Source: Cristatella mucedo
Lineage: Eukaryota > Bryozoa > Phylactolaemata > Cristatellidae
Reading direction: 5' to 3'
Length of the DNA: 64,000 nt
Assembly: GCA_009760855.2 (NCBI GenBank)
Contig: WPIO01000130.1
Span: 304,501 to 368,500 of the forward strand
Below are positions 1-47,675 of the stretch, in pieces (within the stretch, counting starts at the first letter, position 1; the number at the start of each line of letters is the position of its first letter). A program made the translations under genes and the position numbers. The notes beneath the pieces are model-generated. The model searched no databases and was not told where the DNA came from. It saw nothing but the letters and a program-made list of their open reading frames with translations.

Positions 1-3000
1 AAAATTTAGCTTCCTCTTTTGCAAATCCTGGCTAACCCCAAGGCTTTACAGAGAGTTTTCAGTAACGCATTGTAAGCCTAAGCTACTCCTGAGTGAAAGC
101 GTTAGGGCAGACGGAATCGGTGCTTGCGAGTATTCAACACCCTCCACAAAATTGTGTGCAGTCCAGGGCGTAGATTTTTGTTTTGAAGACGAGCAGAACG
201 CTGAGGGCACCAGTAGCCACGACCAACCCAAGCACATAGTCGTCCAACTGAACAAGTTTTCGTAACACAAAAATGGGGCTTCTAACTGCAGCGGCAGATT
301 CCGTGTACAGATTTTGACACCACGTATAGAGGCTGCTGTACATGTCCCCACCTGGGAGACACACCTTGAGCACAAATATCCGTCATTCTTTGTCTGCATG
401 TCTACATGAGATCAGAGGCACAAAAATGTGACCTTTCAACGAAGTTATGCCTGAATAACGTCACAGTCGCCGAATCCCATCTTTTGCCATTTTCCCATCT
501 TGAAGCCACTCACATCGAGCTACATGTGAGCCCGTCCGCCCATGTACACGTAGGGTGCCACGCCCACTCAGTAGGTCCATCTTGTTTGCCGCTCGCCGTC
601 GGTGCCGGCCAATCGCCGGAGCTCTTCACCAGTCCTTCTTCCACCGAGGAAGCCCCTCTGCAGACATTCAGCGTCTCGTCAAACGCTCTCGGCGGCGGGG
701 CGCACCTGCAAACTGGCGTGTTTTTTTAGGCCATCGTTTGCTCGGTTCGATATTTTAACAGCGCGACATTCATCCTGGACAGTGGCATTCGCCTTAGGTG
801 GCGCGCATAAGCCAATTGAAAATGACTCCGCCTCGTCCGGCAGCATAATCAGTCGGAGATTGCTTTTTGTATTGAGTGGTGCAGCCGAGAAGAATTGTTC
901 TGGCATTGAGCATCCCTGGCACGGATACGGCGGCGAGCTCAATCGGACCGACTACGACTGATATTCATTACTCGTGGTTCCTGGATTGTAATGGCTTGGG
1001 ACCAATTGTGCGAAAATCAATAGCCGAGGCCGCGTAGAAGCCGACGCCATACCGTAGGCGGTGGGAGTTTTGCTTCCCGAGTTGGAATTATGCTGCCCGC
1101 TCGCTATCCTCCTTTCCCGAAGCCTGCGTGCATACGAAACTAAAACATCTCGAGGAAGAATGAGCAAAGCGGATTCATGGAAAGCAGTCGAAGACAAGGA
1201 GCTGAGCAATTACATAATTGCTTGGTTGAAGAGTGCAAACAGTCAAAAAGGGAGCGACCTACGAGTGGGTGCGAATACCAGCGGGTTTGCATAATAAATA
1301 GTAGAACTCCATGCCGTAGGACCGCCTAACTTAAGACTAGAAAGTATTGTGTAGGGGCGACACTTCGTTGCTTTCGGGGTTACGCTGTTGGATTACGCCT
1401 GAATTCATTGGTTGCCGTTGATTGGACGATCGAACCCTTCGATTCGTTTTTTTGAAGATCTGCTGACGCGTGCCACAAACCTCAGAGGAGGACCAACATG
1501 CAACCAAAGAAGTCCTTGCTATAAAATATAGGAGGGAGGTCGCTGCTGCAGAAGGCGGTCGAGACCTTCTCTTTCGCATTTTTCAACAGCTGACGAAATA
1601 GTTAGCTTCGAGAATAAACAGAAAACACTTTGGCGCTAGCATTGGTGAACCGTAATGGCATACTAAGGCCGTTGCTCTTCACGACCTTGGTCCCGAGGTA
1701 GTGGGTACGAATCGTGCGGTTGGCGATCCTTTTTTCCCTGCTGCGAGCGCTAGTAATAGCCCTTAAGGCTCTTCTGCCGCAAATCAGCTAGCACAGTCCA
1801 TCGTAGCAGCGAGCGAGTATGCTACTTCAAGCCTTACGCATGCGCTGCCTCGCGCGTTCTTGCCACGTACACGTATTTGCAGTCGCACGCTTATTAGGCC
1901 CTATTCTTTGGCAGCACTTTTGAAGATATTGTCGTCGAATCACGGAGTGAAAGCAGTTTCAATTATTTTGATAACCTCCTCTGCTAGTTGCAATTGCCTG
2001 TCTGACTAGTTAATCACGCTCACAAACTGACGTTTGCAAAAGTCAAGTGTCGGCGGCCAGGGTGTACTCAGTATAGGGTGCCGACGTCTTTCCGGATATA
2101 TGCAACTGGATAGCGTACAACAAAAAATGGAATCGGATGAAAAAACTTTCCACTAACATAGTTAGATTCCGAAATCTCTGTCCTTACTCTGGCGAGCTCT
2201 TCGCAGAGGCCTTCAGAAGTAGGAGATTCTCCTCCTTCGAGTCGGCGAATCGCACAGCTGGGCGGCGTCCAGACGGTGGCTCGGAAAGACAAGCTTGCAA
2301 TCGGACGCACGGCCTGAGCACACTCGAGCATAGCAGAAATGTAGATTTGGATAGAGTCTGTCCATTTGTTCTGCTAGAACTATCGCCCAGTCCTTCTCGA
2401 GCATCCCCCCACACTGACCTATTTAGGCTTCTCGCGCTGCCGTAACGCCAGGCACCGTGCTGACACGCTCGCCGCCGTTTCGGCTGCGTATCGCTAACGC
2501 GCTCACCGCCGCTGCAGGCATAGTGCCGTTACGCTCGTCGTTCTGGGCGAAGCTCCCTCGTAAGCGGCTCCGAGCAGGGGCGTCTCTCGATCGAGTAATT
2601 ATGCGTTCCGAGATTTTGGTGGATCTAACGAGACGCCACCACGTGCTTTTGTGAGCCGATGCTGAGCACGTTAAAACCTAACTAAGTGACACTCATCCTT
2701 TACAGTATATGTCTATGTCAAGTGCCCTGGAATAGATTTAGTTCTCTTTCGGCGTTATATAAACACATTGTCGTAATGATTGTTATTAATAGAGATTATC
2801 CAATGATGCACGCGTGACAACCCCAAGCATACAAACACTCTTATAAAACGAAGAATGTTAATAATTTAATAATGATCGAATTATAACGCAATGACAAGAA
2901 TAGTTGAAACATTTTTTCGAAGAAACATTTGCATTTTTCAAGCCAGATGAAGACATTAATCGTATGAAGATGAACATTACCAAAGATATTACTGAGACCA
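1..3000. other. Upstream region, no assignable gene
   Basis: I find no confident gene here. A minus-strand open frame at 134-373 contains a plausible membrane-spanning segment (LGLVVATGALSVLLVF) preceded by polar residues and ends in a stop; it could be the last exon of an unidentified neighbour, but I recognise no family. A degenerate SINE lies near 1,640-1,797. The rest is mixed-composition sequence with short chance frames. Confidence 0.4.
1640..1797 (+). repeat. SINE-A (tRNA-derived SINE), degenerate copy
   Basis: Matches the SINE-A pattern seen elsewhere in the window: gctcttcacgacc, a degraded B-box (gggtacgaatcg), ggcgatcc, then agcccttaaggctcttctgc. The overall order is that of better copies such as 27,757-27,908. 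Confidence 0.6.
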
Positions 3001-3010
3001 ATGCTACTTC

Positions 3011-3043
3011 GCCAATGTTAATTCACCAATGTTAATTCGCCAA
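3011..3043 (+). promoter_or_regulatory. Tandem CCAAT-containing 14-bp repeat upstream of chimaerin exon 1
   Basis: Two 14-bp units (gccaatgttaattc, accaatgttaattc) are followed by a third partial gccaac. Each holds a CCAAT core. They lie about 310-340 bp upstream of the candidate start codon and just before the GC-rich first-exon patch. A promoter role is inferred only from motif and position. Confidence 0.25.
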
Positions 3044-3354
3044 CGAATAATGGCATGCGGGAACCTATCCCTTCTCTCAGCAGAGCACGCTAGTCAGTTG
3101 GTGCACACCGTGGCATGACAGCCGGCGACCAACCAAAGCCACTGCGTCTTAGTAGCTACCGAATGGCCGGAATCGAGCGCCAGGCAGCCCGAAGCGAACG
3201 ATAAGCCGGGTTGCCCGCATTGCCCGGCAGGCTAGCTCGCGGTCGGCCCAGACGCCGCCGAAGCCGGCGCGACTCGGCGCTGGCTCTGCAGCAGACGCTG
3301 TCAGTTGTCCGGAAGCAGGACGACAGCTCAGCAGCAAAAGACCGCGAGCAAGCA

Positions 3355-38813
<35,459 letters not shown>

Positions 38814-38975
38814 GCTGGTGTAATTTGTGCTGCCGTGATGCTGACTGTACTCTCTAGGCATCATGTCGTAAGCGTCCGCTTTGTAAAGCCTGCTGATGGG
38901 AGTAGTACCTCTAAGTCATTTAAAATTAAGTGAGGTGGTCAATCGAACCTTCATGTTTTACCTTGTATTGTTTTT

Positions 38976-38981
38976 ATTAAA
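38976..38981 (+). promoter_or_regulatory. CHN: Possible chimaerin polyadenylation signal (ATTAAA)
   Basis: ATTAAA, the common variant signal, lies about 160 bp after the stop codon in an AT-rich stretch. No transcript evidence is available from sequence alone, and a more distal site is equally possible. Confidence 0.25.
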
Positions 38982-39319
38982 AGAATTTTGTATAAAAAAA
39001 ATTGAAGTTCTGTCCCGATTATGCAGTTACTGTGTATGATTCTATGCCTAAGTGGTACCATGTGTCTTGTCGGGAGGATCTTCTCAGCCACTAAAATTGC
39101 TAAAGAAAAAGTGCATGCAAGCAAGCATCCCCCAGCGACGGATGCTGCACTGCCAGGGTTCGGCGTGAAGCTAGTGTTTCCTTGACCCACGTGTCAAGCT
39201 CAGAGCTCAAGTCCAGCGTTTTGGTTCCTCAACATTTATCGCATCGGACTGTCATGTGGTGCCTCCTTTTCCACTCTCCGTGCACCTCTATGGGTTAGCC
39301 ATGCGAGTGTGCAGTAGAT

Positions 39320-39430
39320 AAGAATACATTTTGTATAGCGCCCCCAGAGAACTCATTCTTTTTCTAGGCACTTCACGTTAGCTCCAAAAGAAACGTTATC
39401 GAATGGTTAGTGGCAGCATGCTCAATGACA
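39320..39430 (-). repeat. LINE-A tail
   Basis: Contains ttgtatagcgcccccagaga, actcattctttttctaggca and cttcacgttagctcc, then the start of the UTR subrepeat (atggttagtggcagcatgct). Confidence 0.7.
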
Positions 39431-39607
39431 AAGTCCATGTTGTTAGGCAGAGCCGTCTATTCCACAAGCCACGGATACTGTTGTTTCTGCAAAGGTCGAG
39501 CCATGAAGTACAACTCACCGAAGCCCAAAGTGCAACTGAATAACCGTCACTTGAAATGGGTGTTTTGTAGTATCTAAATTATAGTTTATGAAAGCATGTC
39601 TCGCCCA

Positions 39608-40105
39608 GTTTAATAATAATACATTTGTATAGCGTCCTCAGAGAACTGAATCTCTCTGTAGACATTTTACAGATGCTGCAAAGCATTACCAAATGTTTGG
39701 TGGGTAACATCCGAAAACAGCAGGCATAGTGTAAGCAGGTACATGCACACGAAAGATGAATCACAAAGACCCACCAAATTCTGTAATAAACATGTGCGTT
39801 TTAAGCTTCTTTTTAAATGTCGTAACGTCAGGGGATGTAGTAACGTGGGTGGTTAGTGAGTTCCAGGCTTTAGGAGCATACGAACTAAAGGCACGGTCTC
39901 TATAAAGGATTTGAGATTTTTACGAGGTATGGGTAAATAGTTAGATTCCGAAAACCTTATAGTACGATCCTGGCGGTGGGGGTAGTAGATCTGATAGGTA
40001 GGCTGGAGCCAAAGAATGATGGGACATAAAGGTGACAAGTGAGCATTGTTTTCTTAATTAATAATAACAATACGTTTGATATAGCGCCCCCAGAGAACTC
40101 TAGTG
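39608..40105 (-). repeat. LINE-A 3' end plus second tail fragment
   Basis: First copy 39,608-40,035: (TAA) then gtcctcagagaactgaatct, UTR, and the RT C-terminal complement (ccaggctttaggagcatacg, aactaaaggcacggtctc). A second, truncated tail at about 40,055-40,105 has taataacaatacgtttgata and tagcgcccccagagaactc. Tandem same-orientation insertions. Confidence 0.75.
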
Positions 40106-41249
40106 GCCTCGCTACAGCCTTTTTGAAAATAAAATTAGCTTCGCTAATCCAGGATATCGTAATAGGCGTTAAGCCGGAGAGCTTTCTTCGGCACAGGCAA
40201 TGCGTAAGTGCCATGCAGCCGGCGAACAGTCAGTAACTAAAGGCCTTCTCATAAAACAATGAAAGGAATTATAAGTACAACCTAATTAGGACGACCGTTA
40301 AAAAGTTTAGTAACACGGAAGCATGCATGCGAATAGCAGAGAAGCTGCAGAGAAAAAGACTGCTTTGAAAGCAAGTTCCCGAATCGTCAGCAGAGAAGAC
40401 CAGCAACTTAAGTCATTCGTGAGCGAGGCGTATGCTAGCTACCGCCCTATAGAGAGCATCGACTTCGCGACCGCCAAGCCGAGCGGCTGCGTCGCTATGC
40501 GGCTGTCAGGCTAATCTGCGCGTAAATCGCCTTAATCCGTCAGCTACTAGTTAAGATGCGCTTCCCACGCCGTGCGAAGTGCACGCACTGTCGCTAAGAT
40601 GCGGCGTTCTTGATCAATCGAGCGGGCTTCACTCTCGCGCCGAGACGGCTCCGTTTGGCTGCATTCTGCGTCTCGCTCTGTTCAGACTGGCTTGCTGTGT
40701 TAACTTTACTAGCCCGGTTTGCGCTTGGCTACAACTGCGATGACTGCAGCCGCCGACGTCAAAGAGGAATGTCGCCACCGCCGCGGCGGCGTTTGGCTGT
40801 CCAGCTTGTCTAAGCCGAAGCGAGGACGGCTATGCCCGATGGCCACTGCCAGGCTGCGATGGCGCTCGGATGAGGGATAGCTCAGTGCTGCCGCCTTCCG
40901 CATAAGTTGCGACCGGCGAAACGTTTGTGTGGCAAATGAATGAAACGATTGCATTGCTTTGAATGAAAATGTGAGCTTAACATTTTCAAACTCTAAAATT
41001 AGAGAACAGCTGAGAGTGGATATGCAGCAGCAAAAATTTGTCGCGGCAAGCGAGGCCAATCTGAGAAAAAATAGAAATTTAAATACAAAGAAAAAAGAAA
41101 AGAAAAAGAAAATACGCAAATATATGTCACATATCGTATGATAAGTAGAAAATGTGTAGTTTAAAGAAACTAAAACAAAGTTCTATTCTGCATTGCACAT
41201 TTACATAATTCGTGCTGTAGTCTAATAAAAAAAAATATGACCTAATTTA

Positions 41250-41398
41250 GCAACCTTCTTTGTATAGCAGCAGAAGAGCCTTAACGGCTATCACAACCGC
41301 TTGCAGTTGGCAATAAAGAATCGCCCACTGCAGGATTCGAACTTTACGACCTCGGTCGTGAAGAGCGAGTACCTTACCTCCTGGGCTATTAGGGCCCT
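41250..41398 (-). repeat. SINE-A, full length
   Basis: Reverse order: cctaatttagcaaccttctt, agcagaagagccttaacggc, tatcacaaccgcttgcagtt, ggcaataaagaatcgcccac, tgcaggattcgaac and ccttacctcctgggcta. A good copy for a consensus. Confidence 0.88.
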
Positions 41399-42081
41399 AT
41401 AAGTCGTATTCTACCTACTTAATACAGGGATACAGGAAATGCCAAGCGGACCGCAGCTGCGGCCAGCAGAGCTCACTCTTGAGTTTTTTTTTATTTAGCG
41501 CTAGTGTACCGAGTGCACTCTCAATAATGCTTACTTAACTCGTAACGCCGCATTTTGACTCCGCCTCGGTGGTGAATAATTTGACGCTCTATGGTTATTG
41601 GCGATTACTGTAAGTGGTATGCCATGCTTTTTCCGTTGGTCTCGTATTGAAGCGTTCATTGGCTATTGCTACGCCTTTGCCAAAGCGCTCACGTCTGAAT
41701 TATTCTATGACCTAACCAATAGATGAACCATAAAAGAACATGGATGCATAAGAGGGGCCACGAAAACTGAAAATGATGAACTCGTTTGTCACGTACTGGC
41801 AGAGCGCTGTTGTAGCTGCACTCACATCTACTCATATTAAAGAGGCTGAATCGAATTTATTTTATTTATTTATTTTTAGTTTATTGCACTAGCTGTAACA
41901 AGCCGGTTGTTGAACAGTATCAGATAAAATCGCGTTGAATGACTATGACCTTGATGCATAATGTAAGTATGACCTTGAGGCCGGTCTGACTCAAGGCGCA
42001 TTTACACGACGGCGATATATTCGCGAAATCGGGCAGTCTTGATCTTTTTATGCTGCCTGCACAGCTGGGAAGCAATGCGCT

Positions 42082-42474
42082 TCATTCCTTTACCAGGGCT
42101 TTGCGATGTATGCCTCTAATAACTACTAACACAGCCAAAAGCTGACGCATCCGCGTTTCCGCTGCCTCCGAGTCCAGCCGGTATCGAAACTTCTCTACAC
42201 TTTCCTCAGGCCACGTGGCGGCAGCTGCCCGAGCCGCAGCGGGTGACTTTTTGTAACGAAGAATAGACCTGCACCGTTCAGTTGCTGCCGACGTGATAGA
42301 TGTAATCCACTCAAAGTCCTGCGCGCGCCCGCTCGCGCGGCTGAATCGACCAGGAGCGACCCGCCCGCTCGTCATTCCGGCTACGCTCAGTGCGACTGCA
42401 GCAGCCGGCTGCCTGACTAGCCGGGTGTCAGAGGTCAGAGGTCGCGCAGACTCAGCAGAGGGCATTATCAGCAT
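42082..42474 (-). CDS. Unidentified open frame, possible first exon
   Basis: A 130-codon minus-strand frame from ATG at 42,474, in a GC-rich stretch that contrasts with the AT-rich DNA beside it. It has an Ala/Arg-rich N-terminal half, then a mixed, protein-like segment (FEWITSITSAATERCRSIL, EKFRYRLDSEAAETRMRQLL) and a hydrophobic run (LLAVLVVI). Near its end, GCCCTG|gtaaag looks like a splice donor, so it could be a first exon continuing below 42,090. I recognise no family. Confidence 0.25.
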   Translation of the reverse strand: MLIMPSAESARPLTSDTRLVRQPAAAVALSVAGMTSGRVAPGRFSRASGRAQDFEWITSITSAATERCRSILRYKKSPAAARAAAATWPEESVEKFRYRLDSEAAETRMRQLLAVLVVIRGIHRKALVKE

Positions 42475-44334
42475 TTGATTCTAAACGTTATTGGCTTAAC
42501 TGTGAAAAATGCAGCCTTGCTTATGGTCGTTACAGGATTAGGGAAACTGAAGGCCTCTGTCATAATTTTAAAGTCTAAATATCTATCTTTTACAAAAGAA
42601 AAATTCCATAGTATAAGAGATGACTGAATACGTTCACGGTGAAATTATTTCTGATCCGAGTCAGATTATTAGGATGATACCGATCATTTATCAACAGAGT
42701 CAGAGACTGAATACGTTAAAGAAATTAAAATCGAAGAATTTAAACTTGCGTCCCAACCTGAATGGGAAGATGAACCTAATGTGAACCTGTACAAGAATCC
42801 TAATCCTGTGATTATGAAACCAAATGTACATGACCAGGTAAAGTTTCTCATGATGAAATAAAATTATATATAGAAATGGATTTCTCAGGAATTCTTAGCT
42901 GTGAACAATCTCATGGAATTGCAGTAAAGATTTGTCTGAATAGACTGAAAGTAGATCCGAGGATTGTTAGGCATTCACTAGATAAACTTATTATTTATCT
43001 CCAGAGTTCATATATATCTATTCTTAATTAAATCTGTGATCTATCTGATTAACTAATGGAATGCAAGGGTAAAATTATTACCAAGATCATCGATTCAGAA
43101 AATAAAAACAAACCTCCAGTAACTAAAGATGGTGTTCAGATTATTATGATGTCAGCGATTTAATTAATTTTTTAAATTAATAAAGGAAAATGGCAACATC
43201 AACTACTTCATCTGCACACACACTTCAGATACCGCAGATCCGAATCTTGCTAGTTCTGCTTCTCTACTGAAGTCTTAGGTAGACTACCTTGTTAAATCTA
43301 GAATGACTGCTCACGATGCACAAACGCTTGACTCAGATATTTTGATTATGACAGATCAATCAGCAAAGAAAATCTACGTAGATGAATGCAACGCTAACGC
43401 GCAGAGGGTAATCAGTGCATAATTTTTTTAAGTTACTGCTGACATAGAAGCATCTATTGAATGAAAGGTTGATAACCTTCTAGATACCCCTAGAGAAATC
43501 CCTTCATATACAGCATGGATTTCTGGCCAACATTAAAAAAAAGTCGGAGATAGGTCCATATTTTCAGAGTTCCTAGAAAACTCGAAACTATATATGATCT
43601 CAAATGTTCTGCATATTCTAAAAAAAATTGAAACAACTAATCGCATCGATTTTTATTTTTTTATTTTATTTTTTATAGCCATGGCAACAGGAAGCGGTTT
43701 CTACTCAAGTTCTTTTACTGATCCAAAGGAATTTTTTCAGAAAAAACTTAATTGAAAAGTTTAAATAACTGAAAGTTTAAATCCTTTCCTTGGAAGCGTT
43801 ATTGGATTTGATTGCGAGAATACAACTCCTTTTACCAATCCTATTTCAACACAATAATCTTGACTTGGAGTTAAAATTCCTGTTGTAAATTCCACGTCTG
43901 CATAATATGTAAACTTAACTGTCTTTGGATAACTAATTGTAAACGTGATACATTTTTCATTTAAAAATCAATAAACTCTTGACTCACTGGAGGTGCATCA
44001 GCAATGCTAAAGTTTGTTATAGCATTAGTTAATAGTATTTTTTATTAGAAAAGAGATTATAGCAGTTTCTAAATATTACTCTAACTTTTCATCTTGTATG
44101 TTAACTTCAAAATTTGATGTTATCATAATATATCAAGTTCATAGTTGACCACTATCTATGGAAGTAGAATACGAGCTGTTATGAGTACCATCCCTACTTC
44201 TGACAATATAAGAGGCATATCTTCAATGTTGTTACTTACATTTCGCTGTGCAGAATCAATGCATGTAATTTTTATTGATACTTTTGAGTAAGTATGTTTT
44301 TCTATTTCTATACCAGACAACCTACATAAAGAAT

Positions 44335-44620
44335 TATAGTCATTTACGCAACGAAATCTACTCTCCAACTGCCGACTATGGCACATCTTTTTCAGCGGTC
44401 CTGAACTGCTACTTCTATGCTACTCACTACCTCAACTGCTCTCCTAACTCTGCTATGCTTCCCACTTTCTCTTTGTTGCGTGAGACGAAGTCTGTTGGCT
44501 ACCGAATGCGTACCGAAAGCCGCTTAGGCTGTGAGTGGGCTATACAAAACTCTCCTGCGTAACACCCACATGATCTTTATGACTTTATGGAGTTACTGAC
44601 GGAGATACATTACATTTAGT
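44335..44620 (+). repeat. LINE-B 3' end inside the AT-rich island
   Basis: Contains ctgccgactatggcacatct, gctactcactacctcaactg, gacgaagtctgttggctacc, gaatgcgtaccgaaagccgc and gacggagatacattacatt. Same sequence as the 56,062 and 57,040 copies. Confidence 0.85.
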
Positions 44621-45500
44621 CCTACATCAATTGCTTTTGTGTCAGTTAAATTACCAAACATAGCTATGTCATAATATCTAAACGCTAATAGAGTGATTAT
44701 TTTTCTTAAAAAGAAATTAAAGGCAAGAGAGTTTTAATAAAGCCACTTGGTAACTACGAATTATTAAATACCCTACCTATTTTCCGATTACCATTAATTA
44801 ATTCATCTTTATTTTTTTAACTTGGTGTCTAAATATTCTTTAGTAGCTACATCACTTCCTTGACTCGTACTTAACGTCACCTCATATTTTTAGCATTAGT
44901 CGATATATCCCCTCTTGCTATTAAATCTTAATCCTTCCTAATATAGTTATTATCAGAAAAGCTTTACTAACTGATTCTAATGCATCAGTAGTATTTGAAA
45001 GATTTCTTATTTTATTATTATCAAGGTTTAGCGTTCCTTGCATATATTCCTTCCTCATACTTCCTTGTAAGCAATTTATCTTATGGTTATAAAAACATAT
45101 ACTGTTATTGTTTGATTAAAAAGAGGTTGACCATATCTAAAGGATATGCTTTAAACAAGTTTTTTATTAAAATCCAGCATATAACCTCCTAATAATGTTC
45201 CATATACTACATTATTTGAATCCGTAGGAGGCATAAGTACTCTCATTGCTTTATCTCGAGTTGAGTAGCATGATCCAACTACCGTTATTCCTCGTGGAAC
45301 TACAAACAAATTTCCTAAAAACGAATCCACTTTTCTTGAACTCTAGAACCACTTGGCCCCGACAGGGCAGAGCTCCTCCGGTTAAGGTACAATAATTTAT
45401 TAAAATATGTAAACTATAAGTTAATGAAATGCGTTGTATTTCGTGTACCATCAATCATTCCTTCAATGGTTACAGTCATTATATTTCCATCTGACACTAT

Positions 45501-45842
45501 TTAGGCTATCCTAACTCCGTCACTAGCACTGACAGGATCGTTCTTAATTCTAATAAAACTTCCTAACATGTCTAAATCTCCATTCATAGTATCTTCAGCT
45601 GCATTAAAGACGAAATTATCATCTAAGTGAGCTCTATTTGGTACATTAGATCGATAATATGGTGAACTACTAACTGAAATTAATCCATTTACAATTAAAG
45701 TACCACTAATTTCTCCGCCACGCAGTGACAACTTATCATCTGCATAATCTTTCTTCACAGCATCTGATGGATTCAAAGGATTCGCGAGAAAAACTAACCA
45801 ACGATTTTTCATATCGAGATCACCACAGGTAGTAGTCCTCAA
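45501..45842 (-). pseudogene. Tail-fibre-like open frame remnant (virus-like)
   Basis: The longest intact frame in the AT-rich island, 113 codons. It has two GDLDM motifs (GDLDMKNRWLVFLANP; NGDLDMLGSFI) and PLNPSDAVKKDYADDKL between them. The pattern G-[DN]-L-[DN]-M followed by NP-x-DAV-x-K-x-Y-[VA]-D is typical of repeat units in phage tail fibres and of surface proteins encoded by some virus-like elements in animal genomes. Surrounding frames are broken, so this is part of a larger dead gene. Which virus group it came from cannot be told from this fragment. Confidence 0.5.
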
Positions 45843-47675
45843 GAAACCTTAGTAACAAAATTAGTGTCGATGTACTTACAACTATCTGCATCTGCGGGGG
45901 GGGGTCAACAGGATCACCTAAATTTTTGTGAGATTGCCATTCATGCTCAGGCTTGCTGAAAGTGTAGAACCAGCTCTTCGGATGTAAATCTTTGCTTTCC
46001 CACCCTTCTTTCGATATCCGTCGAACATAATATGTGCTATGATAGCAAGAAAATCAACATAAAAAACAGACTTAACTACATGGAAGTTATTGATTACATA
46101 CCTACATTAACCATCAATTATTATTACTAACATTAGAGTACCAGGAACATCTACATACTGTCTGTCAACTCAACCCACACTCGATTGTCTCAATAAACCA
46201 CATAATACTAGATGTAATGCCAAAATTATTTACAAAACCTGTTAAGAAATTCGAAACCGGAGTAGTAAAACCATCTTTATTTTTGTAGATTTCAAAACAA
46301 AAATATCACTAGGAGTAATCTATTCTTTCTAAGTCTCAACTCGGAGGCCATCAACTTGAATATCAGGAAATATAACCAATTCTACTATTTCTACAACAAT
46401 CTGGTAACCTATAAGTATTAAATATATAACATAAGATTTTTGAGTTGAAAAATCAGCTGCTCGTTAAAAATATCTGATTTCCCAAAGTTTGCAATTATGT
46501 TTATTCCAAGATCAAGATTTCCATTAGATATTCTTCCAAAGAACTGAGACTGAGATTTTCTTGAAGATTCCATAGTTGATGGATTTATAAGGTCTATTGC
46601 TTTTTTACCTTATTTCATCTGCTGAATTACCGCTGATCCTGGTTATATTCCTACAGTTAAGTTTGAGACATTTTTGCTCCAGATTTCGTATTAGTCCTGC
46701 TTAAACTAGCCTTTTCATCAGTCATAGTTGTTGCAGGACTACCAGAGAAATCGTTGCTTAAAGCATATTCTATACGAATAGCATAAGTGTCATTCACTAG
46801 ATAACCTAATCATGCTATTATGTTACTATTGCAATCTAAGTTTGTAAATAAATCTTCATTAGACTTAAATAATAATTAGTCCATTTATATTGACAAGGCA
46901 CTCAAAAACAAAACTGCAACTACAATTTGGCTTTCAAAATCTATGGTAAAATCTGGACTAAACTTAAGTCAGCCGTCAGCATCGCATCCGTCGTAGCAGA
47001 TGACCTTAAATCAGACCTTGACACAAAAAAGAAGCTCCTTCTGAAGTAACCTGAGGAACAGAAATAGCTTCCAAAGCAGCAATCAAAGTTGCTCCAAAAT
47101 TGCGTCAAAATTAAGCATTGCTGCTTCTAGTAAGATAGCTACAGCTTTTCCCAAAGTTCTAAGGTCTTTCAAAGTAATAGGAGCCGCTATAAAAAAAAAC
47201 ACTTAGAGGATTCCTATCAGGCAAATCCGGCATTGTAGACCTAGGACTTTTCATCGAAGAAATAGTTGAAGACAGTATCTGGGAAATATGGCCATGTCAA
47301 CTGGAAAAATATCACCGAGAAGAAAGAAGGCCTTGAAAATGATTTCGAGCCTTGTAGTCCGATGCTACATAAATTCTTCTTGGAGCATAAAAAGGTAATT
47401 CAAATTAGGACTTGAATCCTAGTGGCTTCTTATCTGAAAATTTTGGAGAACCCGTTGGATAGAACACCGTACAGCTTGACTCCAAGTCCTGGTCAAAGAA
47501 CGTTCTAAAAGTACGTTCTGGAGGAAATTTAGGTAAGCGAATAGGTGAACTAGATCCTGCTATTCCTGCTGTCATAGCATAGCTAGCATTTCTGGAATAA
47601 TCGGAGCACTAGGCACTGCTCTCAGAATCACAGTATCAATTGAAGGATTCATAAAAAATTATCGACATTAAAATG

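Larger units (their letters stand above)
38814..42080. other. Region downstream of chimaerin
   Basis: Holds the presumed 3' UTR, LINE-A pieces (39.3-40.1 kb) and a GC-rich patch (40,320-40,900) with small open frames I cannot assign, for example + 40,323-40,514. An A-rich stretch, a SINE-A and AT-rich filler follow. No recognised gene. Confidence 0.5.
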
